Numbered from the stretch's first letter, positions 10,653-22,075 are shown. The stretch: DNA of 64,000 nt from Flammula alnicola (GCA_015499995.1 JADNRV010000177.1:1-64000); one strand, 5' to 3'. Numbers and translations: made by a program. The notes: generated by a model not told the origin, from the letters alone.

Positions 10653-11852
10653 CTACTTCTTATTCTTTTGCGGTTTCTTGCCTTTCCCTTTTGCACCTGA
10701 AACTTTCTCTTCGTCCTCAGACGGCTCCGAGCCCGACGATTCCGACGCAGACTCCTCTTCTGGAATTGCGGAACTACTTCCTGAGGGCCCAATCGCGGAA
10801 CTACTTCCTGAGGGTCCACTCGCGGACTGACCTGTGGCTAAGGCTGCCGCCTCGCTCAATGCCTGACGGTGAGCAAGGTTACTTGCTGCAAATCGTGTGC
10901 CCTTGAGCATGACGATCTCCTTGAGCCATCCGTTCTCTCGTCGCAGGTCAGAGGCTTCACGCTCTAGCTCTTCAGCTCTGCCTGTCAAGTCCGATACCGA
11001 CCGTTCAAGGCTGATTGTCTTGTGCTTCTTCTTGATTCTGAAACGCGCTAAAACAAGGAACGGTTCGTTAGGCCTATCATCTCCAGAAACGCGGTTGGAT
11101 CTCTTACCGGAAGCGGCTGTATTTCGGCGTCGTTTCTCCTCCGATATTGCTTCCGTTTGCTCGCCTTCGGGTGAACTGCTCGTGTGCGTGTGCGCGCCGC
11201 CTGGGGACTGTGTCTGCTGTCCTCGCCGACCTTGACCTCTCGTCGTGGCTACAGGTGGCGCGGAACTATATTGCGTCTCGAGGAATGGAAGTGTCCCCAT
11301 ATTTGCACTCGAGCTAGCATGGCGCGGGTCGTAATGGCTTGGTCCTGGTTGTGGTTGGTGAGGTGGAAGCGTAGGCCAAGGGAAGTCTAAAGAAGACAAG
11401 GGCGGCAGCTGGGGAGGTGGCATGGAGCTGTGGTGCATGAAGTTGCCATAAAATCCAGGAGTAGGATTCATGGACGGATAAGTACTTTGTGACAGCATGT
11501 TAGGATATGCTTGATCAATGTCTGAACCAGCGGCAGCTGCGAATTGTGCTAACAAGGCAGCATCCTGAACATCTGACGGTATTGAGGTCCTGGATGCGAC
11601 AGCGAGGATATTGAAGATATTATACTCACTTACACTAAGGGGTTGCTGTCCTGTATTATGCTGTCCTGTATTATTATTGGTGGAGCTGGATGTAGATCTT
11701 GATCGTTGTGGATTTCGGGAGTTAGAAGGCGGTTCATGGTCCATATCGAATTCAAAAACTAGATGTTCCCAGTTTTCTAACTCTTGTGTCGCGGATTTTG
11801 GGGAAGTAGGAAGGCTGAGTTCCTGGGATGCCTCGCTTTTGAGAGTGAACAT
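10653..11852 (-). CDS. bZIP transcription factor, CYS3/MET4-like
   Basis: The basic region reads RRRNTAASARFRIKKK once an intron inside it is removed (AAS|A junction, intron about 11048-11108). This has the bZIP signature N-x7-R and matches the Neurospora CYS3 class, which controls sulfur acquisition. A leucine-zipper-like heptad follows (LERSVSDLTGRAEELEREASDLRRENGWLKEIV). The N-terminal two-thirds is low-complexity, rich in Pro, Ser and Gln, as in activation regions. The acidic C-tail (SESSGSEPSEDEEK) ends in a Lys-rich patch. The start is uncertain: the frame is open to 12002, and I chose the ATG at 11852 (MFTLKSEASQ). Assignment to sulfur regulation is inferred from the basic region only. 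Confidence 0.85.
   Translation of the reverse strand: MFTLKSEASQELSLPTSPKSATQELENWEHLVFEFDMDHEPPSNSRNPQRSRSTSSSTNNNTGQHNTGQQPLSVSEYNIFNILAVASRTSIPSDVQDAALLAQFAAAAGSDIDQAYPNMLSQSTYPSMNPTPGFYGNFMHHSSMPPPQLPPLSSLDFPWPTLPPHQPQPGPSHYDPRHASSSANMGTLPFLETQYSSAPPVATTRGQGRRGQQTQSPGGAHTHTSSSPEGEQTEAISEEKRRRNTAASGKRSNRVSGDDRPNEPFLVLARFRIKKKHKTISLERSVSDLTGRAEELEREASDLRRENGWLKEIVMLKGTRFAASNLAHRQALSEAAALATGQSASGPSGSSSAIGPSGSSSAIPEEESASESSGSEPSEDEEKVSGAKGKGKKPQKNKK
10768..10821. repeat. 27-bp tandem duplication inside the bZIP gene
   Basis: Two adjacent 27-bp units (10768-10794, 10795-10821) differing at only a few bases. They encode the repeated peptide GPSGSSSAI between zipper and acidic tail. The duplication keeps frame. 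Confidence 0.8.
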
Positions 11853-12526
11853 AACAGGAGAGTGGACGAGTAATAATACGCGGTGCATGCATTTCAGGAT
11901 CGAGGGAGAACATACGGTAAGAGCCTTGATTCGCCATCGGGACACAAGATTGCGACAGTTCGAACGAGTAACACGCAAACAAATGGACGGCTTCTGTATC
12001 ATTTCAGTGACTTATTGATGCTTTGTCCTTGATAATTCGCCATGTTAGTGAACCATCGAAATGCCTTTAAGGCTACCTTCCTGTAGTCCAATAATATAAC
12101 GCCTCCGATGAACTGTTCGAAGCATGACGCCTAAACCGCAAATTATTGGATGCAATTTCGTCACGGCGACATGGACGGCGCCTTCATGGTCAAAAACAAA
12201 TTTTGCGCTAATGCCAAAAACTTTGCTGGGCAATAGAGCAACCGTATTACGTTCATAACCGTTACAACTCCTCCTTCAAGCTCTGTATTCCCAAGAAGGC
12301 ACGAAACACGATCTATGAGTTCAATGAAAGCGCGACGCGGCAGCGAGCCAGTTCGCCGGTCGGTCCGCTTACCGATTACGTAAAAGTCAGGTCACAGAAG
12401 TTGAACGCCGTCATGTGATCACAACGCGCTTCGTGCACGGGTTGTGTTTGCCTCGCGATTTCCAAATTATCAAAGGGTACCTTGCCTCAAACACGTTGAA
12501 CCTCGACAATCCGAGGGCATCCGAAA
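11853..12526. other. Divergent intergenic region, bZIP / kinesin
   Basis: Promoter region for the minus-strand bZIP and plus-strand kinesin genes. Open frames here lack coding character. No clear TATA box was found. Confidence 0.4.
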
Positions 12527-15500
12527 ATGTCGGGGAAGCCTACTATTGCCACCAGAGCATCATCTCGGACTAAAACTGCGACTGTGATCCCAGCGGCGAC
12601 AAGAACAACCAGAGCACGGACTGCTACTGCCAAAAAAGCCACCCCAACTGCTGAAGCCCCAGCCCCGGCCACGAAACGGACAGCAGTCAGGAAACCTCTT
12701 GTTAGCAAAGATAACTCCATCGATGTTCCCACACCTCCAGCTAAAGCGAAGGCAAAGTCTGCTCCTGTTCGAAAGATAGGTAAACAGGCCAATGGAGCTG
12801 CAGAGTCAGAACGTGAACCTATCATGGTAAGTAACCCGCCAATCTTTCACAATCAAAAGGCTCAGAAAGGACTCCAGGCCTATCTTCGCATCAGACCTCG
12901 TCTTGGAGACGAGGAACCCACATCGCCCCCATACTTGACTCCCCTTTCAGACTCGACTGTAAACATGACAGACCCCCAGGATCCACACAGCGGTCGTTCC
13001 AAGTATCGATTCTCAGCTGTTCCACCCTCGTCCCTCTACACTTTCTCACATGTGTTCTTGCCCAACACCACGCAGCACGATTTCTTCACTAAGACGACCC
13101 TTCCCCTTGTTCAAGACGTTTTGACTGGTCAGAATGGCCTGCTTTTCACTTACGGTGTCACGAACTCGGGGAAAACATATACTGTGCAAGGAGGAACAGA
13201 AGAAGGAACTGCTGGAATCTTGCCTCGGTCTTTGGATGTTATCTTCAACAGCATCGAAGGTTTGCATGGCGATGGTCGGGTAAGTGCCATATTCTTCTTG
13301 TTATGATTTCAAATCCTCATTGTTATTTTTTTTAGTATCGTCCGGTGCGTCTGCATGGAATAGAACTTTCAGACGACCAGGATTCAAGGGCGCCTCCTAC
13401 AATGCCTGAACCTGCACTGGCTGATGTTCTTGGATCATTTGAGGATATCACTGAACCAGAATTTGACATCGATACAACAGCCGTCAAAGTGGATCGTAAC
13501 CACGAGTACACTATCTGGATCTCTTATGCAGAGGTCTACAACGAAAAGGTCTACGATCTCCTAGCGTCCGTCAAAGGCGAATCCCATACACATACAGACG
13601 GAGCAACCGCACGCTCAGCGGGCGGAAAGCCACTTTTGCTGACACGGCAAGCTTTGCCACTCCGGCCATCGCCAGCCTCAGACAACGTGGATACCGATTC
13701 AAATGGGAAATATATCGCTGGTCTCCGCCAATTTCGCGTTCACAGTGCTTCCCAAGCCAAGGCAATCATCAAACTTGGTCAGCTTCACCGCCGCGTTTTC
13801 GGTACTCTGGCAAACCGAGAGAGCAGCAGGAGTCATGGAATGGTTATAATCAAAGTCGTCAGGGGTCATCGAGGAGAAAAAGATGTATGCAATTCTTCTT
13901 CTATTTATCTCGTATTCCACTTAAATATCATTCACAGGACCCTACATCCCTCCAAATTTCCAGGTTGACTCTGGTCGATCTTGCAGGCTCTGAGCGGACG
14001 AAGCATACGCATACTACAGGAGACCGTTTGAAGGAAGCAGGCAACATCAACAAGTCGCTTATGGTTCTTGGACAGTGCATGGAAGTTATGCGTTCAAATC
14101 AACGCAAAATCGCAATAAGCCTGTCCCAAGAGGCTGGTAAAGAAGGTCGCGTGGATACTCGCGATGTCAAGAAAGCCCTGGCAGTTGTGCCATTTAGGCA
14201 TAGCAAACTTACCGAAGCCCTCATGGACTATTTCATCGGCGATGGTAGGACTGTAAGTTCCATTATCTTGCCTAATATCTCATTACATGTTGCTAGATAT
14301 TGACCTCGCTAATCAAGGTTATGATTGTCAACGTCAATCCGTATGACACAGGCTACGATGAGAATTCGCATGTCATGAGATTCGCTGCTCTGGCGAGAGA
14401 AGTATATGTTACTCCGGCGCCAGCCCCAATGCAACGCATACCTGTAATTGGTCCTGGAAGCTTGCAAGGCAAGAAGATTAAGCACCTTGGCCCCTTGATG
14501 TTGAAGGATCCCGATATTGCTCCTCGGCCATACACAAGAAAGGTTACTATCTCCATGGCCGGCTTCGACAATGGGAAGAAACAGGTTGAGGCTATCTTGG
14601 AAGTTTGTGAAGGTGGGGTATTTCGTGATGATTTTTTCCTCAAATTCTAATTTATTTCTCACGTCAGAGGACGAACAGAACTATGAACCAGACAAGGACC
14701 ATGATGACGAAGACGACGACCCTATCAACCCATTGGTGGATGCACTTTTCGATGAAGTCGAGAACTTGCGCATGCAGGTTGGTCTGATCCTCATTTGTTG
14801 TCCTTCCTGATCTCATATTTCTCCGTAGATTTTCGAGTCTGAGATGAGGTGTGCACTAATTGAAGCTGAAACCCGAGAAGAAGTTATGCGAGAGATGGAG
14901 GAGCGTATGCGGGCTATGGAGGCGATGTATGCTAGGCGATTGATGAGCGAGGTAAATCGTTGCGTATATAACAGAGTATTAGGCATTAACTGTGACTATA
15001 GCTGGAACGAAATGAATTGAAGACAGATGCAAAGATCGACATGCTTCACCAATCTGGCCTTTTTGGCAGCCCCACCAAGGCTAGTCGACGCGTTGCTGTG
15101 GAAGAAAGCTTCTCAGAAGAGGAAGACGTCGAAATGAGTTTGGTATGGGTCCATGACTTCCTGCGTTTGATCTCACCCTGATAATTATCATCTTTGCATA
15201 TCTAGATCGAATATGGACAAGAAAACGCGTCCGAAGGCGACCGTTCTATGTCCTTGTCGCCTTTAGCAAAGAAAGGCAAGGCAAAACAATTATCTAAGCC
15301 TCAACGGAAGTCCAGTGTTGCCCCCCAGCCAATTATCGAGAAGCGACCATTCATTCCCGATCCGCCCATGCTTCCCTCGGATACTGAAGATGCTGAACTC
15401 ACTGAAACAGAAGGCGACGAGGATGAAATCAGCAGCGTTGCCCCGTCGGGCACCACAGCAAGCGAATTGGGAGACGAAGATGAAGATGACGAGGAATATA

Positions 15501-16010
15501 CCGAAGAAGAGGTCGACGAAGACGAGGATGACGAGGTGTGGGAGCCACCCTCTTCGAAGACACCAAAGGGCAAGAAACATCCATCACCGAGAGTTAGCCC
15601 TTCGCCACAGCCGAAAACCCGTCAGCCCGCTTCCAATAAGTTGTCCGCAAAGAATGTGCGAGTGTCCAACTTGGCCCGAGACCTGGATGAATTGAACATA
15701 GATGAACATGAACCCGACGACTCTGTCATCGTCCTGCCCAAGAAAAAATGGCGAACCTCTGTGCAAACAGATGGCAATGACGAAGATGAGGACGATGACG
15801 AAGTTGATATTCCGGTGGTCAAGAAAAAGAAACGGTATTTACCCTGCAATGAGAAGCTGTCGGAGTCCTAGGCGCTGACCACATTTTTTCAGACAAATTG
15901 GCAAGAAACCAATTGCAACGGAAGAAGACATTGATAGAGCTACCTATGATATCGAAAAAAAGGTGGCTAAGGTTCAAGGGGCTGGAACCATTAGACGATT
16001 CGGCAAATGA
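12527..16010 (+). CDS. Kinesin-6 family motor protein
   Basis: Microtubule motor of the MKLP/KIF20/Klp9 type, acting on the anaphase spindle and in cytokinesis. Motor motifs: LQAYLRIRPRL (strand 1), TYGVTNSGKTYT (P-loop), NRESSRSHG (switch I) and LVDLAGSERTKHT (switch II). Also seen are NINKSLMVLGQCMEVMR and FRHSKLTEALMDYFIGDGRT. A long insertion between the P-loop region and ISYAEVYNEKVYDLL (about 13336-13490), plus another with HTHTDGATARSAGG, is the hallmark of kinesin-6. After the motor come a short coiled-coil segment (EAETREEVMREMEERMRAMEA) and a very acidic tail (around 15400-15540) alternating with basic patches. The N-terminus is about 100 residues of Lys/Thr/Ala-rich sequence. Eight or so introns; about 1000 residues. 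Confidence 0.93.
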
Positions 16011-16366
16011 GCTGCTTACCGTGGACTGGTTCCATGTAATCCACCATGTTCTCGTTTCTTGTTTTTCGCATCTTCTCACTAATCACTTCATGTTGCACAC
16101 TTACTCAATTGACTTGGAAATGTTTTTTCTTATCCGCATGGTTGAGCCTGTGCAAGTCAGTAGCTATGTAAGTGAAATTTTGAAACGTCGCCTTCTGGCA
16201 TTTGCGATGCGCCGCTCGAGTCAAAAAGAGATGGGATGACAGATAGCCAAGCTGCCAAACAACACGTCAATAAAAGACTAATTAGGTTGGCAGCGGCGCC
16301 TTAAGTTCGTAACTACTCTGAACCTGGACGCCCACTCACGTCCATTCACACCCTATCCTCTCTCCC
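16011..16366. other. Intergenic between kinesin and UNG1
   Basis: Kinesin 3' flank and UNG1 promoter; no gene or clear motif seen. Confidence 0.4.
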
Positions 16367-17802
16367 ATGCCGAAAGACACCACGAAAGACACGACCGAAG
16401 AAATGCTAGGAAGCGTAGTAACAACTGTGGCACGGTCTTCGCGCACTGTGGTACGAGCCTCCACTTTGACTAAGTTATGGACCAAGAAGTCCTCAACTTC
16501 AACCACCACGAAAGCCAAAGTCTCCAAGTGAGCCATATCCATCAAACAGTCTGAGCCAACTTAAAATATATAATTTCTTCGCCTACAGGGTTGTTGTCGT
16601 CGCGGAGGTTGAGGCCAGCGATGCGCCAGGGCCTTCGTCTTCGAGCAAGGCGTCTTCCTTGAATCAAGCCAAAGCCGTTACCGAGTCGCTTTTGGACTCT
16701 TTAGAAGAAGAGACGATGGGAGAATCGTGGAAGGAGGTGCTTTCACCCGAGTTTACGAAGTCGTATTTTGTTCAGGTGCGTCTCATCGAATTATACAAAG
16801 TCGAATTCCCGACTGATATGTATATAAAGCTCAAGAAATTTTTGCTGGCGGAAAATACAGCTCACACTGTATATCCGTCCAGTACGCGACTCTCTTCTCT
16901 ACATACTTGAATCTGCTCTAATCCTATATGCCAGTTGACAATATCTACTCCTGGTCAAGGCTGACGCCTCTCGACCAAGTGAAGGTCGTTATTCTTGGAC
17001 AAGTCTGTCAAATTTCTATCTATAGTCTTCTCATAACTGACGTATTCATACCTGTACTGCTTAGGATCCATATCATGATATAGGACAGGCCCATGGTAGG
17101 ATTATTACTACTATCTTGGCCGGCTTAGTGCCTAACATCTCAATATAGGACTATCCTTTTCTGTCCTCCCACCCACAAAGCCACCCGGATCATTGAAGAA
17201 TATCTATAAACAATTGGCAACTGATTTTCCCGGATTCAAAGCACCGAAGACTGGGTCAGTACTCTTTCCAGAACTGGTTGAACTGAAACTGATTTTCTTT
17301 CCCCAGTGATCTTACGCCTGTGGCCAAGCAGGGCGTTTTGTGGCTCAACACGAGTCTAACAGTCCGAGCTCATAAGGCTGGCTCGCATTCTGGTAAAGGA
17401 TGGGAGACATTTACAGCCCAAGTGATTCGTACTGTTCTACAACGGAAGGGTAATGATCAACCCGGTGTCGTTTTCATGGCGTGGGGTCTGCCTGCTCAGA
17501 AGACCTTTGACAAAATTGGTGTCAACCAGGTGAGCAGTACCTCATCATGATCTATTCTCCTTTCTGGTGCTTAACTTCTTTCATAGAAAAAACATCTGCT
17601 TTTGAAGTAAGCTTTTTTCCTTTATATCAACCTGGCCTCTCTCAATGTGTCACTGTTCATCTTCAGATCGGCCCATCCCTCTCCTCTGTCCGCCCACAGA
17701 GGTTTCCTCGGAAATGGGCATTTCAAGAAGGCGAATGAATGGCTGGCTGAGAAATATGGGCAAGACGCAGAAATTGACTGGACAGTCCTTAGTGGAAAAT
17801 GA
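16367..17802 (+). CDS. UNG1: Uracil-DNA glycosylase
   Basis: Base-excision repair enzyme that removes uracil from DNA. The catalytic water-activating motif is VVILGQ|DPYHD, followed by GQAHGLSFSV and PPSL-type loop [12 protein letters not shown]. Further on are [19 protein letters not shown], the strand [13 protein letters not shown] and the leucine intercalation loop [13 protein letters not shown]. The N-terminal 100 residues are Ser/Thr/Lys-rich ([12 protein letters not shown]), suggesting nuclear or mitochondrial targeting. Seven or eight short introns interrupt the gene, one separating LGQ from DPYHD. The last exons (KKHLLLK and SAHPSPL) are short. It converges with the C2 gene. Confidence 0.95.
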
Positions 17803-17938
17803 AGTTGACTGACACCCCTCGACCTGTAACGAAACATTTACCGAGGATAATACTTTATACCCCACATCGAGACCATATTATTTGGTTTACTACCCTATGT
17901 ACATAGTATATCTATAATTTACGATGAGTTACCCGGAC

Positions 17939-18980
17939 CTAAAATGATGATGGCCTGTAGATACGATTGCGGTTCATCTCAATCGGTTTCCACTGCGCGG
18001 TCATTCGCAATGCACCGCGAGGACATCCGCTCAGTGGCCACCACCCTCTCTCCCTCTCGACGTCATCTTGCGCTTCCAAAAGTTCATCCAAAGCCACTGA
18101 AACATGGCCGTAAAGGGCAGCGGGACGTTTGCAGCAGTGATATTCACCATCGACTATTTTGATGACGATGGTCGTCGATGTTTTTTCAAAGCATATGAAA
18201 TCGAAGGCCGAGTTCCACACGGGAGCTTGGCCAGTGAAATAAGATGCGGCTGTCGTATGGATTGGGGCGTCAGGCCAGCCAAGACTGGCTGTAGCCACCA
18301 GCTTGCTAGGTGTTGGTAAATAGTCTTCCCAAGTGAAGTCTTTAGCTTGCTGGATTCGCAACGTGACGATACCCGCGTCTGTTAATAGGATAGACAATAT
18401 AAACGTTCAGTCTGGCCAGATCTGAGAGAAAACCACTCACTTGATAGTTGGATTCCTTTCTCGTTCGAGCTGGAAGAAATGGAAGAGAGCAGGACGGGGT
18501 AGTAGAAGACATCAAAGAGTAAGGTCCCCTTCACATCCGCTGGGTTCTTCGGGGCATGGATGGCGCGCTCTTCGCCAATCATCCTCGGCTCAACGTCGAG
18601 GATCCCAAGAGAGAACGTAGCGAGGCCGATCAAGCTAGGTTTAATAATCCTATGCTGGTTCAGAACCTCAAACTCCAAGTTCTCCTGTAGTGAATAAATG
18701 ATGACGTCCGTCGATTCCGAAAACCAGTTCGGAGAATGTCTGTACATGTAGCATGAAAATTTTCAAGCCAGAAGGTAAGCACAATTTCGAGTATCTTCAA
18801 GGGTCTCTTTGCTCACGTCTTCGTCTCCAGTGTTGTCGTCTGCTGGCGCGCTTCCGGACGACCCCGTGTGCGAATTCGAACGAAAGGTCGAGGTTTGAGC
18901 AGCGTGCTCCGAATATTAGCCGCCTGTATCACGACTCGAACAGCACCGATGGCAGTCCCGCTGTCATTACGGTCAGGCAT
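17939..18980 (-). CDS. Truncated tricalbin-like protein, two C2 domains
   Basis: Three exons (18817-18980, 18441-18739, 17939-18378) join in frame with GT-AG introns to give 300 residues. The first C2 (AIGAVRVVIQAANIR ... THSPNWFSESTDVIIYSLQENLEFEV) and second C2 (AGIVTLRIQQAKDFTWEDY ... WNSAFDF ... GWWPLSGCPRGALRMTAQWKPIEM) align end to end with C2A and C2B of the full tricalbin at the right edge of the window. Typical Ca-binding Asp residues are mostly absent. The membrane anchor and most of the SMP domain are missing, so it could not tether ER to plasma membrane in the usual way. It may be an expressed fragment or an early-stage pseudogene. The ATG at 18980 is preceded within about 20 bp by TATATATAAA. 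Confidence 0.55.
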
Positions 18981-19345
18981 GTTCGACTGGATGGGTTTAT
19001 ATATATTCGAACTGTTTCCGCAGAAACAACTCGAAATCACGCTTCGAATGCAATTTGTCTGCTATCACCCACGAGGATTAGTGGAACGTTACACGGTTTC
19101 AACGACGACGTCGCGTACCATTGGCATCGAAATTTGGGCGAGATATTTCGAAGTATTGTTGGTGGATAGGCCTCGACGATGATGACGGGAGGTTGAATGA
19201 GAGAAAGGATACCTGTCCTTGAACCACAGCTGGGCCTTGGTGGGACATCAAGGCCACCATATAAAAACACAGCTTGTACACGGAACTGCATCGTGTTCAC
19301 CTGTGAGCAGGCATGAGGCACCGACGGCTTTAAGCTACCTCGCAT
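18981..19345 (-). pseudogene. Degenerate SMP-domain remnant upstream of the C2-C2 gene
   Basis: Upstream of the C2-C2 frame, out-of-phase fragments resemble the end of the tricalbin SMP domain. VIIVEAYPPTILRNISPKF corresponds to the LPILVEDVSLSGLLRIRLKL part, and IRSVISS...IYKP to the IRDMTH...MYDP part. I could not join them without stops. Weak similarity judged by eye. Confidence 0.35.
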
Positions 19346-19953
19346 TGAGGTGGCTGGACTGCGAGGTGAGTGCTCTTGTCGAACTTCTGGTGTAGGGTTG
19401 TTCTGGTGTAGTGTTGGCAGGATTCATTGAACTTTCTCTTGCAATGGTACTTGATCGTCAGGAAACTAGACAGTCGCGTCGGGCCGCGGCGGTACCGTAA
19501 ACGCGCTGCCATCTGAACAGTGCACACGATTCGCGGTACGCGTAGTCGCGTAACCGCTGTCGCGGTTGACCGTTGCTAAACTGTCGCATTAAAACTGCGA
19601 TGCTGAGTCTGGGCTAGCAAGTAACAGCAACTTCACATAAAAAGTTCAATCATGGGACATGGAAGAATCTCGTCAGTCTGGCCTACGTAGAGTCCAGACA
19701 TATAGCTCGATTATGACGTTACGCACCAGCCTTTCTCTAAAAAAAGAAAAATGCGAATTGCGGATAATAATAGCGTTGAGAGATAAAAAGGTCCAGTAAT
19801 TACACAAAAGTTCGAAGATGATAATATAAGCAAGTAAAATGTCGTCGTTATTAGAAGGAAGAGTAGTCTAACCTTGATCAGAACATCATTCGGCCACGAC
19901 GCGGGTATCCTTCCAATGCATGGAGTAACTTCCGTAAGGGATACGTCGTCATT
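19346..19953. other. Intergenic; no gene seen
   Basis: 3' flank of the GPI-type gene on one side. CG-rich stretches near 19480-19570 (GTACGCGTAGTCGCG and similar) and AT-rich sequence after 19620. No supported coding frame. Confidence 0.4.
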
Positions 19954-20712
19954 TTAGATGGTGATGGCGGCGCCGAGCAAAGTGCTGATCATAACGGTCG
20001 CAATACCGATAAGGAGAGGGGTCTGGATGCCCATAGAAGTGGCACCATTATGGGAGGCTGCAGATGCAGCTGCTCCTGTTGCAACGGTGAAGACTGAACC
20101 GAATTTTGAGGTGACGACACCGGCGCCGGACGTAGCGAGGGTGATTCCTTCACCACCTTCGCTCGTGACGATTGTGAAGGCTTGGCCACCAATCGCTAGA
20201 AGAACATGTCAGACGAGTGAATTTAACGAGCGACGAGACATGCATAACTTACAGGTAACGGTTGCAAAAATACCGCTTCCTAGTCTCGTAACGTCTGAAA
20301 CAATACCACCACCTATAGAGGTGACATCTCCGGCAATGCTAGCACCTTTAGACGTGACATCGGAGGCCACGGAAGCGCCCCCAGCTGTGACCTGAGTGAA
20401 CACGGAAGCAGCCCCGCTTGTGACTTCACTAAACACAGAAGCAGCTGAAACAAAGACTGGTCTAAGAACATATAAAACATAAGAGAAGATGCATCACGAA
20501 CCTCCGCCAGTAACGACAGAAACAACACTGCCAACTGTGAAACCAAAAATAAATTAGCATGTAGCACTAGTCTGAAATAATGCGGGGAAAGCACTTTGTC
20601 GGTCCTCAAGCTGGGGTTCGTACTGAGGGGCAGGGGTGGGCTGAGGATTGGGCGAAGCTTGGGCCGCGGCAGCAAGGAGCAAGAAAGTAGCAGCGAATAT
20701 TTTGTTGAACAT
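19954..20712 (-). CDS. Secreted Ser/Gly/Val repeat protein, probable GPI anchor
   Basis: Start MFNKIFAATFLLLAAAAQAS is a clear signal peptide, followed by a Pro/Gln-rich stretch (PNPQPTPAPQYEPQLEDR). The middle consists of about seven imperfect 11-12-residue units of the form S-[VI]-x-x-x-V-T-S-x-G-[AG], for example SVFTQVTAGGA, SVASDVTSKGA, SIAGDVTSIGG. The C-terminus is a hydrophobic tail (LLIGIATVMISTLLGAAITI) after a small-residue region (ATGAAASAASHNGATS), as for GPI attachment. Five exons; all intron phases agree. A cell-wall or hyphal-surface role is likely. I recognise no named family. The regular spacing of V-T-S could form a beta-solenoid or amyloid-like structure. Confidence 0.75.
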
Positions 20713-20810
20713 TATAGAATGTTACAGGGATGAAAAAATGCGGAAAAAGGATGGGAGAGGAAGAGTAGTGAGACTAATGAGAGTGCGGAGATCAGCAGCT
20801 TTTATATGTC

Positions 20811-20819
20811 GAAGAAAAA
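20811..20819 (-). promoter_or_regulatory. TATA box of the repeat surface-protein gene
   Basis: CATATAAAAG on the minus strand, about 100 bp before the ATG at 20712. A TATA box suits a highly expressed secreted protein. Confidence 0.55.
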
Positions 20820-20996
20820 TAGGGTACGCAGCTGCACTGGGACGGCCGAGGTCGGGACTTGGAGCAAAACCAGTGCAGTGCATGCGGATTACGTCATGGC
20901 CCGTGTCTAATGCTTATGTCATTACATATGTACATCTAATCTTTTGGATCTGAGAATATGTAACAGTTGGATTCGGACATTTCACAGACTATCACG

Positions 20997-22075
20997 ATGC
21001 CCCGTGCAATCATCTCTCCCTCCGTTCTTGCTTCAGACTTTGGCCATCTCACTGCAGAATGCAAGCGCATGATTGTCGGCGGTGCCGAGTGGCTGCATAT
21101 GGGCAAGTACACAGCGCAGTTGTCTTCTATCCATAAATTTTTACCTTGTTTATAGACGTTATGGATGGGTGATTACCTTTCTTCAACAGCTCGCTGTATC
21201 TAATCGCATGTCGATAGCCATTTCGTTCCTAACATCACAATGGGTTATTTTACACCGATCCTTCTCTTTTATATTCGTGGTATTCACTCCGAACTATAGG
21301 AGCACCCATCCTCGCATGCGTACATAAAGGAGTTCCCGGGATCTTCATGGATTGTCATATGATGGTGGCTCAACCTGAAAAAGTCTCTATTTCCCCTGAT
21401 TCGGAAGTGATCACTCCTATTTACTCACCACACTATCGCTAGTGGGTCGACGACATTGCAGACGCTGGCGGCTCAATGTATTCTTTCCACCTCGAGGCTA
21501 CTGGTACGCCAGGATCAATCAATACGATTATCAGAAACCAACCTTGCACTCTAGATAACCCTGTCGCCCTCATAGACCAGATACACAAACGCAACATGAA
21601 GGCCGGCGTCGCCATCTCCCCCGATATCCCATCCACCGCCATATCCGACGAGGTGGCCAACGCAGCCGACATGCTGCTAGTCATGACTGTATACCCAGGT
21701 AAAGTAGCAACGATCAAACACCACTTCAAGCGCATCTGCTCATCCTCCGAGTCTAGGACGTGGTGGCCAGAAATTCTTAGATAGATGCATCCCAAAACTA
21801 GCTGAGCTACGAGCCCGTTTCCCGGAGAAAGACATCGAAGTAGATGGAGGCGTCAGCCCAAAAACCATCGCCGCATGCGCAGATGCTGGTGCGCTTTCTC
21901 GCCTACCTTTCTGCCTTCATCGATCTCAATAAAATAAATTCATTATCCATTTACAGGAAGCAACGTCATTGTCGCCGGAACGGCCATATTCACAGCGGAA
22001 AACCCACCAGCGGTAATCCAGGAGTTCAAAGACGCTGTGAACACTGCCCAGGCTAGGTCGTCGACGTCCGCATAA
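20997..22075 (+). CDS. RPE1: Ribulose-phosphate 3-epimerase
   Basis: Interconverts ribulose-5-phosphate and xylulose-5-phosphate in the pentose phosphate pathway. Spliced: MPRAIISPSVLASDFGHL, then WLHM|DVMDG|HFVPNITM|GAPILACVHKG and MDCHMMVAQPEK|WVDD. The later part has MLLVMTVYPG|GRGGQKFLDRC, EKDIEVDGGVSPKT and DAGSNVIVAGTAIF. Metal and catalytic residues (H and D of LHMDVMDG, H of DCHMMV, D of EVDGG) are all present. Six introns. The first has a GC donor (ATGG|GCAAGT). An in-frame ATG at 20967 would add ten residues; the chosen start matches the family. Head-to-head with the repeat surface-protein gene. Confidence 0.94.

Noticed and set aside
11593..11632. GTGAGT...CCAG in the bZIP gene as an intron
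   Set aside because: Removing 40 or 44 bp would break the frame, which is open through it.
11853..12002. Upstream extension of the bZIP frame
   Set aside because: Open, but the residues lack bZIP-family features; a start at 11852 is as good. Kept as an uncertainty.
12829..12861. GTAAGT...AAAG in the kinesin N-terminus as an intron
   Set aside because: Only 33 bp, too short for introns here, and reading through keeps the frame.
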